Assembly: GCA_029204225.1 (NCBI GenBank)
Contig: CM055096.1
Location: 59,454,397 to 59,518,396, forward strand
Direction: 5' to 3'
Length of the DNA: 64,000 bases
Origin: Diphasiastrum complanatum
Taxonomy: Eukaryota; Streptophyta; Lycopodiopsida; Lycopodiales; Lycopodiaceae
The position numbers and the translations under genes were made by a program. The notes under the pieces were generated by a model. It was not told where the DNA came from, did no database searches, and saw only the letters and a program-made list of their open reading frames with translations. Shown in pieces: positions 33,806-46,396 of the stretch (its first letter is position 1; each line of letters opens with the position of its first letter).

Positions 33806-36800
33806 ATGGATTCCCAAGGGAAAGCCAGTCCCATCATGGACAAGCTTGATGGAGCCAATTACCATCTATGGAAATTTAATATGAAAACTATACTAATGGC
33901 TAAAGAATTTTATGACGTTGTTACAGGTGTAAAAGGAAAACCCGAAGCAGACGACGCAGCAATTGCCAAATGGAAGCTGAAGGATGGAAAGGCTTTCTCG
34001 TTGGATACCCAGATCGGCCATGTATTTGAGGCTCAAACATCGATAAAGTCTGGGACATCTTGAGCACACTATACGAAGTACGAGATATAGCTTCCAAGCT
34101 ACATCTCCGGAAGAAATTTTACTCCCTCAAGATGGTGAATGGTGATTCTCTACAGAATCACATCAATGAATTCAAGAACCTGCTAAGGCAAATGACCGCT
34201 ATCGGATCTGTCATAGACGACCAAGATGCAGTGATGCAATTGCTTACAAGCTTGCCAAGCTCATACGATAGCTGGGTGATGATCATCACGACACATCCAG
34301 AACTGACTCTTTCAAGATTCATTACTATATTGTTGCAGGAAGACACGCGGAGGAACAAAGCCTCAAGTTCCTCAACTGATTCTCATGCTCTATACACCAG
34401 CAAGAGCACGACTAAGCAGAAGAAGAAGAAAGGCCCGAAGCAACCAAAGCCAGACCAGAAACCAGCACAGCACAAAGAACAGTCAAATTCGTAGATGAAG
34501 AAGAAGTTGTTTTGTAGGTACTGCAAGCGAAACAACCACGAAATTCACGACTGTGGGATACTACAAGCGAAGAACAACAACAAGGGGCAGTCGAATCAAG
34601 TGGCAAATGCAGCTACAGAAGCTCCACAGCCTATTCAAGAAGCAAATCATGATGCCTTCATGACCAGCCATCAAGGAGAATCCGGCGACAATTCTTGGTT
34701 CCTGAATTCCGGAGCCACTCAACACATGACCAGCCTCATTGGTTGTTTCGAGTCATATACACCTTATAGTATCAAGAAATATTTTCACCTTGGCGACAAT
34801 AGCACACAAGCTATTAAAGGTGAAGGTACTGTAAGATTAAGCTTTGCAAATGATCAGTCTAAGCTACTTTTTAGAGTCCTATATGTACCAAATTTGTCTA
34901 CAAATCTGCTCTCTGTAAGCAGAATCACAGATCTAGGACATAGAGTAGAATTTGAATGTGATCAGTGCAAAGTAGTTGATAGGACAAGCAAGATCCTAGC
35001 ACTCATAAAGAGACATGGATACTTGTATAGATTAAGTCATTGCTTTTTAGCCTCTAGTCAGGCGTTCAATACTTCTATTCATGCAAATAAAAGTCTACTT
35101 TGGCATTATTGACTTGGTCACTTGAATCATGCTGATGTACAACAAATGTCTAGACAATCTATTGTTTTTGATCTCGACTATCCTTGTGATAAAGTCGAGT
35201 TACCTATGTGTCAAGACTGTCTAGTTGGTAAACAGACTAGGAAACTGTTTAAATCAAGCCATCAGCATATTGCTAGAGGATTGTTAGACATTGTACATTC
35301 AAACATTTGTGGCTCGATGAAAAATCCTTCACTGAAGGATGCAAAGTACTTTATAACTTTTATTGATGAATTTTCCAGAAGGACTATGGTGTACGTTATA
35401 AAGAAGAAATCAGAAGCCTGCAACTGCTTCAGAATCTTCAAGGAGCATGCAGAAAAAGAGACTGGACGGACAATCAAGGCTCTAAGGTCAGACAATGTGG
35501 AGAATATATCTCTATCAAGTTTAAGGAGTACTGACAAAGCCAAGGCATTGAGCAACAATTCATCACTCCTTACAGTCCTCAGTCTAATGGCTTAGCCGAG
35601 AGAAAGAATCGTACCCTGGTTGAATCAGCCAAATGTATGCTAGCGCATGCATCGCTGCCCAAGAGATTCTGGATTGAAGCTATCTCCACTACAACTTATG
35701 TCCAGAATAGATGTTCGACCAAGGCCCTCTCAGGCAAGACACCCCATGAGGTGTGGACAGGCTCTAAGCCTTCTATAAAGAACCTAAGAGTGTTTGGGTA
35801 CGTTGCTTACGTGCAGATCCCAAAAGACACGAGGAAGAAATTGGACTTTCAAGGTCTCAAGACCATCTTGATTGGATATACTTCATCTAATAATACATAC
35901 AAGCTGTATGATCCTAATACCCAGCAAATCTTGTATAGCCAGGATATAGTCTTTATCGAGGATCAGTTCTTCGACATCAAAGGCAAGGATATTGCTCCAG
36001 GAGAACCTTCATTACCTACCATTGACACGACAGTCCAAGCTTCTAGCTCAGGCGTGTCCATTGTTGACCCACTTTGTGATAGCGAATCAGATGGAGATGT
36101 TGCTGCTACCCAACAACAAGTCCTAGGAGTGGTTCATCAGTCGAATCCTCCCGATCAAGCCGAGTGTGCACACAGCCCACAAGGTATAATCTTGAGTCTG
36201 CTTGTCTCTTGATACATGAACTGACGACAGTCGAAGAGGCACTCAGCCAACCAGACTCTGATCTTTGGAGAGAAGCTATGGACAGAGAGTATTCTTCTCT
36301 GATCAAGAACCAGACGTGGTCACTAGTCGAAGCACCTATTGGTTGCAATATCATTGATTGCAAATGGATCTTCAACATCAAATACAATGCCAATGGAGCA
36401 ATTGATCAAAAGAAGGCAAGACTGGTAGGACGAGGATTCACTCAGATCCCCAACATCGACTATAGCAAGACTTTCAGTCCAGAGTTCAAACATTCGTCAA
36501 TCCGAACATTCGTGTCTTATGCTGCAGCTGCCGACGTCGAAGTACATCAACTTGATGTGCAAATAGCCTATCTGAATGCAGTTATACAAGAAGATATCTA
36601 CATGATCCAACCCGAAGGATACGTTCGGGAAGGTATGAAAAATCATGTCTGTAAACTCCACAAAGCACTTTACGGTTTTAAACAGTCTGCCCAGCAACGA
36701 CAATCTTCATCAGCTCAGTGGATATTCTAATGCAAGCTGGGGAGGAGATGTAGACAATCGTAAGTCCACATCTAGATTTACATTCTTCTTCAGCGGTGGT

Positions 36801-37199
36801 CCTATCTCATGGAACAGTCGTAAGCAAACCTCTATCACACTTTCTTCTACAGAAGCAGAATATATTGCTACTTCTCAATCTATTAAGGAAGCGTTTTGGT
36901 TGAGAAATTTATTGTCAGACGTTAATCCGTATCAGTAGAGCCCTACAATTTTGTTTTGTGATAATCAAAGTGCTATTGCCTTATTGGCTAGTCCTAGATT
37001 TCACTTTAGGAGTAAGCACATTGAAATCAGATATCACTACATCAGGGACAAGGTTCTCAACAAGGAGGTAAGCTTAACGTACTACAGAACGCAGGACATG
37101 GTTACAGATATATTTACGAAAGCATTAAGTCTTAATGCACACAACAAATTTTGTGCATTGCTCAATCTGAAGATCAAGGCATTCACGGATCCAGATTAA
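33806..37199 (+). pseudogene. Copia element A gag-pol (nearly full length, defective)
   Basis: Gag starts at 33806 (YHLWKFNMKTILMAKEFYD) and changes frame near 34060. The knuckle CRYCKRNNHEIHDC follows at about 34513. The protease reads WFLNSGATQHM, with Asn in place of the catalytic Asp at 34705-34707. A stop at 35110 interrupts WHYxLGHLN. Integrase has CQDCLVGKQ but VHSNICGSM, again Asn for Asp (35302-35304). RSDNVENIS is followed by a frame change, then GLAERKNRTLVES. RT covers CKWIFNIKYNANGA to HKALYGFKQSA (36164-36690) and then jumps directly to RNase H (ASWGGDVDNRKSTS, SSTEAEYIA, DNQSAIAL, RSKHIEIRYH). The YVDD palm is deleted. Confidence 0.9.
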
Positions 37200-37206
37200 G
37201 GGGGGG
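37198..37206 (+). promoter_or_regulatory. Polypurine tract of copia A
   Basis: AAGGGGGGG lies between the pol stop and the 3' LTR and would prime plus-strand DNA synthesis. Confidence 0.85.
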
Positions 37207-37794
37207 TGTTGGATTTAATTCTTCTACTCTCCTAGATCCCATTTAAATCTGCCTGCATTCATGCTATATTTTTACTCACGTTGTCGCACAATCTGCATAT
37301 TTACATGTAAAATAAGACAGACGAATAAAATGCGATTGTTTGCATAAATACAAGTAAATTCTCACAAGCGAAGAAAAGGTGAAAAATATGACACTACATT
37401 TTTACATGTGTTTTGTGACAAGCAAAAAAGACGACACTACTTTACAAAATGCCAAAGGTGCCCAATCAAATCCTAAGGCATTTTGTCAGAGTGACGCATT
37501 TTTTGCATCTTCACCAATGTTCATTTCAGCAAAAGCTGACGTCACGGCCTTTTCAAACTCATCCCATGCAGTTGTGCTAAAAGACTTGACAACAACAGTA
37601 GCCACCCATGATCTCCTATAGACAGCACATCCACTTTGTACTTTCTTCATCTGCGCACCTGTAACATTGTGTATATATATTGAATGCCACTTGCGTATCC
37701 AAGAGAGAGTGATTGAGAGAAACCAAGAACAAGTGTGTGTAAAATATAGCATCAGAAGCTCATCAGAGATAGACGAAGCAGATGCCTAGCGCAT
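37207..37794 (+). mobile_element. 3' LTR of copia A, truncated
   Basis: Starts TGTTGGATTTAATTC and matches the first half of the 5' LTR up to CCTAGCGCAT. The remaining 0.65 kb of the LTR is missing and unrelated sequence follows. Confidence 0.8.
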
Positions 37795-38339
37795 TTGTGA
37801 AGAATAAAAAGCTATCCAACTTGTCTATAGGAGCTGATGAGGAAAATCATCTTGCTTGTGCATTTACAAGTTGTAAATATCATTCTCTAGCATGTACAAA
37901 CTCGAGCTACATGACATGCACAATTTCTAGATGGTCATATTTTACTTCGTTCCATTGTATATATCAAAGGTATGTGAATTGAGCACATGACCTTGTAGAT
38001 TAGAGCGAATTTGAGTTAGGTAGATCTAGATTTGATGACATGCATAAAACTAGATGACATGCAAAATCAGTTAGTGTGCATGCATGCAACATGCAAGTCA
38101 GTATACATGTTCTACACATGTCCAAGTCATCTAGGGAAGTCACATGCAAGACATGCAAACACTATTGGACACATGCATGTAGTTTTGTAGGTTCATAGTT
38201 GAGAATTTGACATTTGGAGAAAGTAGGTAGAAGTTAGGTGCAATTTCAGCATGCAAGCTGTTAGGTGTCAATATGGTAGTAGTTTACACTTGATTAGGTG
38301 TAGGAAATGCATTGCATGCAAGGAGTACCACGAAGTTTG
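37795..38339. other. Spacer rich in ATGCA and TACATG words
   Basis: No gene is recognised. The words ACATGCA, GACATGC and TACATG recur many times (38030-38180). Confidence 0.4.
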
Positions 38340-39905
38340 GCTCTCCTATATATGTACATGTCATTCTCATTCATATCTAATGAAAAATCAAGGTTTGGTG
38401 TCATAATGAACATTACACGGCCACACATTTTGCTTTTTATACGGACCATCAACCCTTGCTTTATCTTGTTAATAAAACTTGCAAACACAGGGAGAATCAC
38501 TCGCTGGTTACTTTTTTGTTGGAGTTTGATTTTCGGATAGTGGCTCGCAAGGGGAAGCAGCACTGTATGGCGGATCATGTGTCACGAATCAAGGGGAGAG
38601 AAACTGTAGCCCTACCCGACGATGAGCTACCAGATGCTACGTTGTTTTACATTGACATTGTACCTGAATGGGCCACTGACATTGTTGAGTATCTTATGCG
38701 GGGCCAACCGGATAAATCTCTACACAAGGCGGAACAGCGAAAATTGATTCTAAAAGCTAGATCTTATCAGCTGATTGCCAGCCAATTATATCAAAGAGGA
38801 CCAGATGGAATCCTTCAAAGATGTATTCTTTCACACGAGGCCACCCAGATTATTTCAATTTCACATGAAGGCATGGGTGTTGGGCATTTTGCATCTAACA
38901 TTATAGTTCGAAAGATTTTGCAATCAGGATGCTGGTGGCCAACAATACATAAGGATACGGATGAATACTTGAGGAAGTGCGATGTGTGTCAGAGAGCTAG
39001 GAGACCAACAAGGTTGAACTATGATCTTTTACACCCAGTTCTAGCTCAAGCACCATTTGAGAAGTGGGAATTGAACTATATTGGTCCAATTCATCCTGCC
39101 GTAAGAAGTTCACAAGTCCGATATATCATCGTGGCTACGGATTATCTCACCAAGTGGGTTGAAGCCAAGGCAGTGCGAGCAGCTGACGCTTGAGCAACTA
39201 CCAAGTTTCTATATGAAAATATCATTGTGCGCTTCGGATGCCCGGTGGGGGTAGTTAGCGATCGCGGAAGCCATTTCGTCAATGAGACCATCAAGGTCCT
39301 AATGGAAGAATTCTTCGTGATCCATAGATTCAAGACACCTTATTATCCTTGTGGTAATGGGTAGGCAGAATCATCCAATAAGATCTTGTGTAGCGTGATC
39401 ACAAAAACAGTTGAAGCTAGCAGATTTGATTGGGAGCACAAGCTACATGCTGCTCTGTGGGCATTCAGAACAGCTTACAAGGGAAACACTGATCACACGC
39501 CATTTCAGCTAGTTTATGGTCAAGATGCAGTAATGTCGGTGGAGTTTTTGGTACCTTCATTAAGAATTGCCACAACGCAATGTCTTGATGAATCCAAATA
39601 TTTGCGATTACACCATGAAGTATTACATAAACTTTGCGAGACGCGCTTACTAGTTGTCCATGCATTAGTGGCTGAGAAGGAGTGATGCAAGGCATGGCAT
39701 GATCGCCGACTACACAAGAAAGATCTTTGATCAAGAGATCTAGTCCTCATGTATAAAACTAAAGCGATCAAGGAAAAGTTGAAGTTCACAGGCGAAGGCC
39801 CATTTCGAGTAAAGGAGATCCTCAGCCATGGAGCCGTGAAACTTAAATAGTTAGATGGGACGCCATTCGATACTCCCATCAATGGTAGCCAACTTCATGA
39901 GTACT
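38340..39905 (+). pseudogene. Ty3/gypsy element G2 RNase H-integrase
   Basis: RNase H is represented by FAFYTDHQP (from 38428) and, after a frame change, EFDFRIVARKGKQHCMADHVSRI. Integrase follows in one frame to 39190: the zinc-binding HHCC region (SHEGMGVGHF, CDVCQRARRP) and the core, where the first catalytic Asp is Asn (WELNYIGPIH). After stops at 39190 and 39361 come VVSDRGSHFVNE, then AESSNKILC, and the C-terminal WHDRRLHKKDL and LKFTGEGPFRVKE. It is the same family as the G1 integrase at 19700-20640. Gag, protease and RT are absent. Confidence 0.85.
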
Positions 39906-41140
39906 GGCCACCTCAGTAAAACAAATCTAGGGGGTGGATGACTCATACAATGATCAGATCAAACCTCATCAGAAGTCATCCCAACCAGATCTAATGAAAT
40001 TAAGCCAAGATCTAGATAAGATCTAGTCAGATCAGGCAAAATCCACCAGATTTCAGCAAGATCAGGCAAGATATAAATAGATCAAGGAAGATTCGATAAG
40101 ATCCAAGTGGGATCCAGATTCAGATAGGATCCAAAGGGTAGCAGGTCATCAGATAATAACAATCAGTCCCCATCCTTGTAAATTAGAGACGGCAATGTTG
40201 AGAAAAACAACAACAAAATGGAAGTAAAAATCACTTAAACTGATGGATCAGCTACCAATTCTCCATCAAAATACTCGGTGAGCTCCCCATAGTTAGATCT
40301 CTGACCTGGATGCACTGGTATACCAATTTGCAAGAGCTATGGATCAGAGAATCTCAAGATCTCACCAAAAAAGAGCACTTTTTCCATGATTTTTTGAGAT
40401 CCCTTGGGAACTAACTCTTGAGACTTTGTCAGTCACTAAATCTGACTAAGATTCTATAAAAAAATCTCTGCGAGAGTTACTGATGAGAAATCATCAAATT
40501 TGAGTGTCTGCGAGGGTTCATAGAACCAGAAACTAAGGAACCCTCATAAGGCATCAAGATCTGCAAACCAACCTTCGTAGAGGGCATAAATGGAATCAGA
40601 GTAGTGAAACTAGCTTGCCTACAGGGTCTGATCTTGAAAATCCAAAATTGGAGCAAGTTGTGCGAGAGTTCACCGCCTGCAAGGGTTGAACCTTTGCAAA
40701 ACCTTCGCAGGACAGTCAAATCACCTTCGGAACCTTTGTAGACTTCACTGAAGTCTTCAAATATTGTGCCGAAGGTCCCTGAAAAATTTTGGTTGGAACT
40801 GAACTGGGAAAAGTGCACTTATCCTAATACGCACTCTAATTTTTGCTATATGAGGACAAAATTCGAGTCATTTGGCACTTCATTCAGTGAAGCTCTACCG
40901 AAAATTCCACTGAAATTTCCAAGTTCTCCTTTTACGACGAAAATTTTCACACACCATCATCTACTCTTACAGCCACTTGCTATACACTCAGTTCACCATT
41001 TCCGCTTTCATTCTCACGATTTCTCAGTTTCTCAGTTTTTTAAGCCTTTTGCCCGTTTCTGACGTCTTTTCTTCCTTTTTGAGTGCCTTTTTGCCTTTTT
41101 TCATTTTCGTCAATAACACACTTTACCATCCATCTAACAT
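39906..41140 (+). mobile_element. Probable 3' region of gypsy G2
   Basis: No coding region. 39940-40150 is rich in AGATC/AGATCC words, and 40500-40760 has several AACCTTCGCA/ACCTTCGGAA words, matching those next to G1 in element orientation. It is probably the LTR or UTR of G2; ends were not found. Confidence 0.4.
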
Positions 41141-41141
41141 C

Positions 41142-42270
41142 ATGACTTCTTCTTCCTCTACTGACAATACTACATGGAAAAGGTTATCCAATGCGAGATA
41201 CCTAGTGCCACCCAGATCTGGGCCCTGCCATCTGATTTCTTGAGAAACCCTTGGCTTCATGCTGTTGGCCCTCTTCTTGAAGCAATGGGCTTTTACCCGG
41301 CGCTCTTCTCTTCTAACATAAACATGGACCTAGCTCTCCATGCATATGCCACGTGGGACACGTCGAAGTCATGTTTCCATATCTTGTACCAAGGTACCAC
41401 ATGTACAAGGCACACACGTTAAAGCTAACTCCATGATCATTGTCGGCATCGTGTCCGGTGATTGCCAACCCATCTCCCATCACCAAGCTAAAAACCTCAT
41501 CAAACCCAATGTAATGGCCACCACTCCTGAGCTCCCAGTGAAAACTAACAATGGTTATTTGATAGAGGATATCAATGACCCCGTAATCCAAGCAGTCGCT
41601 TACATGTTGAACAACTTCTTGGTTGTGTTAACTTTTTGCAATGACCGCATTCAGTCCACGCTTCTGGGCCAAATCGTGGAATCCTTTTTAGAATTTTTGA
41701 GCCCCTCGGTTGTGCCATACGATTGGCATGCCTTCCTTATGCATGAGCTATCCATCGTCATTAGGCCTAACACGCGCAAGCGCATTGCCGTTGGTCCACT
41801 TCTCTGTAACTTCGTCTGTGCACTCGTTGAACAGAAGATTCAGGGGATTTAACCGTTCCACCATCTCGTCTGCCACCATTCCACATACTAACCTGGTCCC
41901 ACCTTCTATTGCATCCACCTCCCAGCATCTAGCAGTAACTGACACAACGGCCAGCAAACGCATGCATGGCACTGCCTCATCTTCATCTAGCCCTCCTAAC
42001 ACCCGACAACACACAGCCCCCTCACAACCTAAATCCACAACTTCTGTTTCTCCACTTTCTTTCGCCACCACTTCTGCTTTTGTCGCTCCAATCCCTCCAC
42101 CTTCATCTGTTGTTCTCGCCTCATCCACATCTTCCATCACCATCGCTTCTTCCATCCCTCCTCTCATTTCCATCCCATTCGCACAAATAAACCTAGAGGA
42201 CTCACAAATCTCGCCTAACACCCTCCTCTGGATGAACCTTTTTGATAATTTTTCTCCGACATGTGTCTCA
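41142..42270 (+). pseudogene. Broken coding region of unknown function downstream of G2
   Basis: Three successive frames look protein-like and, with two frame changes, form one region. It starts MTSSSSTDNTTWKRL at 41142. Then come a frame with IWALPSDFLRNPWLHAVGPL (41174-41400) and a frame to 41852 with LIEDINDPVIQAVAYMLNNF and SIVIRPNTRKRIAVGPLLCN. A Ser/Thr/Pro-rich tail follows (41853-42270). No enzyme motif is recognised. The style resembles the extra, non-gag-pol proteins in some plant gypsy elements, but I cannot name a family. It ends at the LTR of copia B. Confidence 0.4.
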
Positions 42271-42281
42271 ATTTTTGACAC

Positions 42282-43261
42282 TGTTGGAAAGAGGTGTGTA
42301 AAAGATAGGTTGAATAGAATTGAATAAAAAGAATTCAAATGACAAGAATTAAAACTTATAATACTATCTTTTTCTTTCTCTATGCATAACTACGCCTATC
42401 AATTTCGAACAAAGCAATAGTGATAGAAATCACGTTTGATCTTATAGTAACTAACTTTGAAATCATTAGTACTACAATGATTACGTAGTCAAACATTAAA
42501 GCATTCAATTATCAGACAAATAATCAGTCGCAAAGAACTATAGAAACGCATACACTTTGAGACGAACCTGAACACAATAAGAAGATAGTATTGATTCAGT
42601 ATGAAAAATGAAATAGATGTAAATGAGTACAAGAAGTTGCAGATCAAAGTCGTGTAATCTAAGCTATCTCTGAGCGGCTAAATATAAGTTTGAACTAAGT
42701 GCAACTACTGATAAGAAATAAGTGCAATAGCAATCTCTAATCAATTCTAAAGTACTGAGCTAGAATGCTCAAGAGTGTTCAGGCTCGCAGGCTTGAAAGA
42801 GAGAACGTTAACTATTCAATACTTGATGATTAATTTTCATGCTTCAATGCCTAAGATGTAGGAATGTGAATAGCTATTTATACTAAGCAATTAGGTCACC
42901 AAATGCATCATCCAGTTGGTTGTGATGTGCTGGCATCCATCCAGTTAGAACTTCTCAAAAATTACTTGCTAATGAATTAATGCAAGTCGATGGCTTTGGT
43001 TGTAAACATTCTATATGCAGATTTAAACGTGAACTGTCACTTTGCAGAAATGAACGTAAACTATCATGTGGAAGGTCTTCACCACCGTCTTTTTCCTTAA
43101 CATTTGAGGCGTCTGGCATTTTGCGAAAAAGCCGAACTAAGAGAAAATCCCAAAAGACAAAAATCCCGACATTGTGAGCCATTTCCGAATAGTTATGCAA
43201 ACTGTGTAAAAACACGAAGAAATCTGCACAATTAGTCGATTAGTAGAAGAATAATCCAACA
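42282..43261 (-). mobile_element. 3' LTR of copia element B
   Basis: 980 bp bounded by TGTTGG and CCAACA. It lies next to a polypurine tract (43262-43271, AAGGGAGAG on the minus strand). It shares blocks with the LTR of copia A, such as the ATCACTA/CGTAGTC region at 42415-42500. Confidence 0.85.
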
Positions 43262-43268
43262 CTCTCCC

Positions 43269-46140
43269 TTAATCTGAATCCATGAATGCCTTGACTTTTA
43301 AACTTAGTTCTTCATAGAACTTTATGTATGTATCCAAGCTTAATGCTTTAGTGAAAATATCTATTGTCATATCTTGCATTCGACAGTATTGCAATCTGAC
43401 CTCTTTGTCGAGAACTTTGCTTCTGACATAGTGATACTTAATTTCAATGTGCCTACTTCTAGAATGAAACCTAGGGTTGGCCGACAAGGCAATGGCACTT
43501 TGATTATCACAAAATAATAATGTCGGAGCATATTGATTCAGACTGATATCTGAAAGTAAGTTTTTTAACCAAATTGCTTCCTTTGTGGCTTGTGAGGCTA
43601 CGATATACTCTGATTTTGTAGAAGATAGAGCTATCGAAGATTGCTTGCGACTGGTCCAAGAAATAGGACCATTGTTGAGGAATAATATAAATCCAGAAGT
43701 GGATTTACGAGTGTCTACATCTCCTGGCCAACTTGCATCTGTGTGACCACTGAGTAAATTGAGTTTGTCGTTGTCGACTACTCCATAAAAAGTCCATAAT
43801 AGCTCAAAGATATCTCATAACTCTGATAAGAGCCTTCCAATAAGTCATACCAGGGTTAGTCATATATTGACTTAAGAAGCGGACTACAAAAGCTATGTCT
43901 GGGCTGGTACAGATCATTGCGTACATAACAGATCCTATTATCGAATGATAAGGATACTCATGCATCTGCTCCTTTTTTTCGATTGTTCAGGGACACTGGT
44001 CATTTGACAATTTGAGACCTGGTTCCATTGGTGAGAGAGCTAACTTGCAATTAACCAGATTATATTTGACTAACATGTTGTAGATGTACCTCTGCTGAGT
44101 AATGTAGACCAACTTTCGATTTCTGTCTCTGTGGATTTGAATACCAAGGCAAAAATGAGCTTCACCCAGATCAGTCATGTCGAATTCAGAAGATAGCATT
44201 GATTTGTCTTCTTTTATCATATTGATATTGTTGCCGAAAAGCAATGTGTCGTCTACATATAAAGTGATAATGATAAAAGACTGCTACACTGTCTTGAAGT
44301 AAACATTCGAATCTGAAGAGCTTGGTGTGTAGCCGTGATCAATAAGGAAAGTATTGATCCTTTGAAACCATGCTCGAGCAGCAGACTCATCGATATACTT
44401 TATAGGTGGTCTGCTAGTTCTTGATGATCTTCTAAGGAATAGAGGAAGTTGATCATTTTCATCATACTATAGTTGCTGGATTGCAACATCATCATCTTCG
44501 AATTTGTCGTTGATATGTTGTTTGTCGAAAGTGGATGAGCTTGGACCTTCAATGGAAATAGTCGTCTGAGGAACCTCGAACTCCAATATGTCAGATGAGT
44601 CAGACAAGTCGGCTACATGGGCTTTGTCTTTTCCTTTGAGGTCGATAAATTGATCTTTGTTGAAGATGACATCCCCGCTAGTGAATATCTTCGACTCGAT
44701 GAGATCGAACAACTTGTAAGCTTGATCTGAAGTAGTGTAGCTGATGAAAATACATTTCATACTCTGGAAATTGAGCTTCTTCCTGAGATCATAAGGAATC
44801 TGCGCATAAGCAGTCTATCCAAAATTTTGTAAGTTTGATAAAAAAAAAGGTTTGGTACCTATTTAAACTTCGAATGGTATTTTGTCTGAGAGACCTTTAG
44901 TAGAACATCTGTTCTGAATATAGTTTGTTGTTGATACAGCTTCAGCCCAGAAGGACTTTGAAAGTGACGCATGTGATAACATGCACTTTGTCGATTCGAC
45001 TAAGGTTTTATTCTTTCTCTTAGCAAGACCATTTGACTGAGGCGAATAGGAGGTAATGTATTGTTGCTCAATGTCGTTAAATTCGGTGGAGATATATTCT
45101 CCCCCATTGTCGGACCTCAGTGTTTGATTTGTTTGTCAGTTTGATTTTTTGCATGCTCTTTGAATTGTTTGAACATGATGAAAGCCTCCGATTTTTGCTG
45201 AATGAAGTTCTTCTTCTGGAAAATTCGTCAATAAAGGTAATGAAATACTTTGCATCTAGCAATGATGGAGTTTGCTTTGGTCCACATATATATATGAATG
45301 AACAACATCTAACAGACCTTTTGTTGCATGCCTATGACTTGATCTAAAAGGAATCCTAGTCTGCTTTCCAAGGATGCAGTTATGGCAGACAGGGAGATCG
45401 CCTTTGCTAGAAGGATAGTCGAGATCAAGTGCTAGGGATTGTCTAAACATGTTTGAAACATATGCATAATTCAAGTGTCCTAAGCAATGATGTCATAGTA
45501 ATGCTTTACTGACAAGAACAAAGATTTTTAAGGCTTGACTAGAATCAGAATAACAATGTGCCAATCTATATAAGTATCCATGCCTCTTGCCAAGTGCAAG
45601 GATCTTATTACACCTATCAATAATTCTACATTGATCAGATTCAAACTCCACCTTATGACCTAAATCTATGATTCTACTTACTAATAACAGATTTGTAGAG
45701 AGTTTAGGGACATACAAGGCTTTTGACAGTAGTTTGAATTGATCATGCTGGAATCTTAATCTTACAGTACCTTCACCTTCGATAGTGTGAGTGCTATCCT
45801 CACCAAGATGAACATACTTCTTTGTGTTGTAAGGCGTATAGGAATGAAAACTCTCACGATGATTGGTCATATGTTGAGTAATTCCGGAATCCAGAAACCA
45901 CAAATCATCCGAATTCGCGTTTTTGTCTTTGAGCATAAAAGCGTCTTTATCCATTTCGACTTCAGGAGATGTTGTAACTATATTTGCTTGTTGATCAAGT
46001 TGCTTGGCTGCACTCTTTGCTTTGATGATTCGGCAATCTTGGATCTCATGGTTATTGCGCTTACAATACCTGTAAAATATCTTCTTCTTCGACGAATGTC
46101 GATTCGATGATTGTTCTTGATCTTGAGTCTGTTTCTAATT
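43269..46140 (-). pseudogene. Copia element B pol, same family as A
   Basis: On the minus strand from about 46090: a zinc knuckle similar to CRYCKRNNHEI in A, protease WFLDSGITQHM with the Asp intact, integrase CHNCILGKQ and HSYIYV (catalytic Asp replaced by Tyr), then SDNGGEYIS and a family-typical N-rich linker. The N-terminal half of RT is missing: linker PPIKYIDES passes straight to ARAWFQRINTFL. The palm LYVDDTLLFG is present (about 44240) with YITQQRYIYNMLVKYN. RNase H is decayed and ends RSRHIEIKYHYVRSK at 43269-43487. Several stops and frame changes occur. Gag is deleted between the primer site and the knuckle. Confidence 0.9.
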
Positions 46141-46151
46141 TGATGTTACCA

Positions 46152-46396
46152 TGTTGGGAAAGAGAGGTGTGAGAAACGAAAATAGCTCGAAAAGAAACGA
46201 ACACAAAAAGAAGCGAACTCAAAACTCGAAAAAGAAATGAACTCGAACGGAAAGTGTTCGTACGCAGCGGAATGAGCTATCTCACTCTTTCCTTAAGCAT
46301 GACTACGCCTATCAGACACAAACAGAACGTTAGTGATAGAAATCACGTTCGATCTGATTACGTAGCCAAACATTAAGCAACAAAACATCAGAAAGA
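46152..46396 (-). mobile_element. Partial 5' LTR of copia B
   Basis: Starts (plus strand) TGTTGGGAAAGAGAGG and shares ACTACGCCTATCA and GTGATAGAAATCACG with 42282-43261, then stops matching at about 46396. Next to it, 46142-46151 reads TGGTAACATC on the minus strand, a damaged primer site fused to pol. Confidence 0.75.

Noticed and set aside
41748-42338. 196-residue minus-strand open frame
   Set aside because: It is antisense to the more protein-like plus-strand frames and crosses the LTR boundary of copia B.
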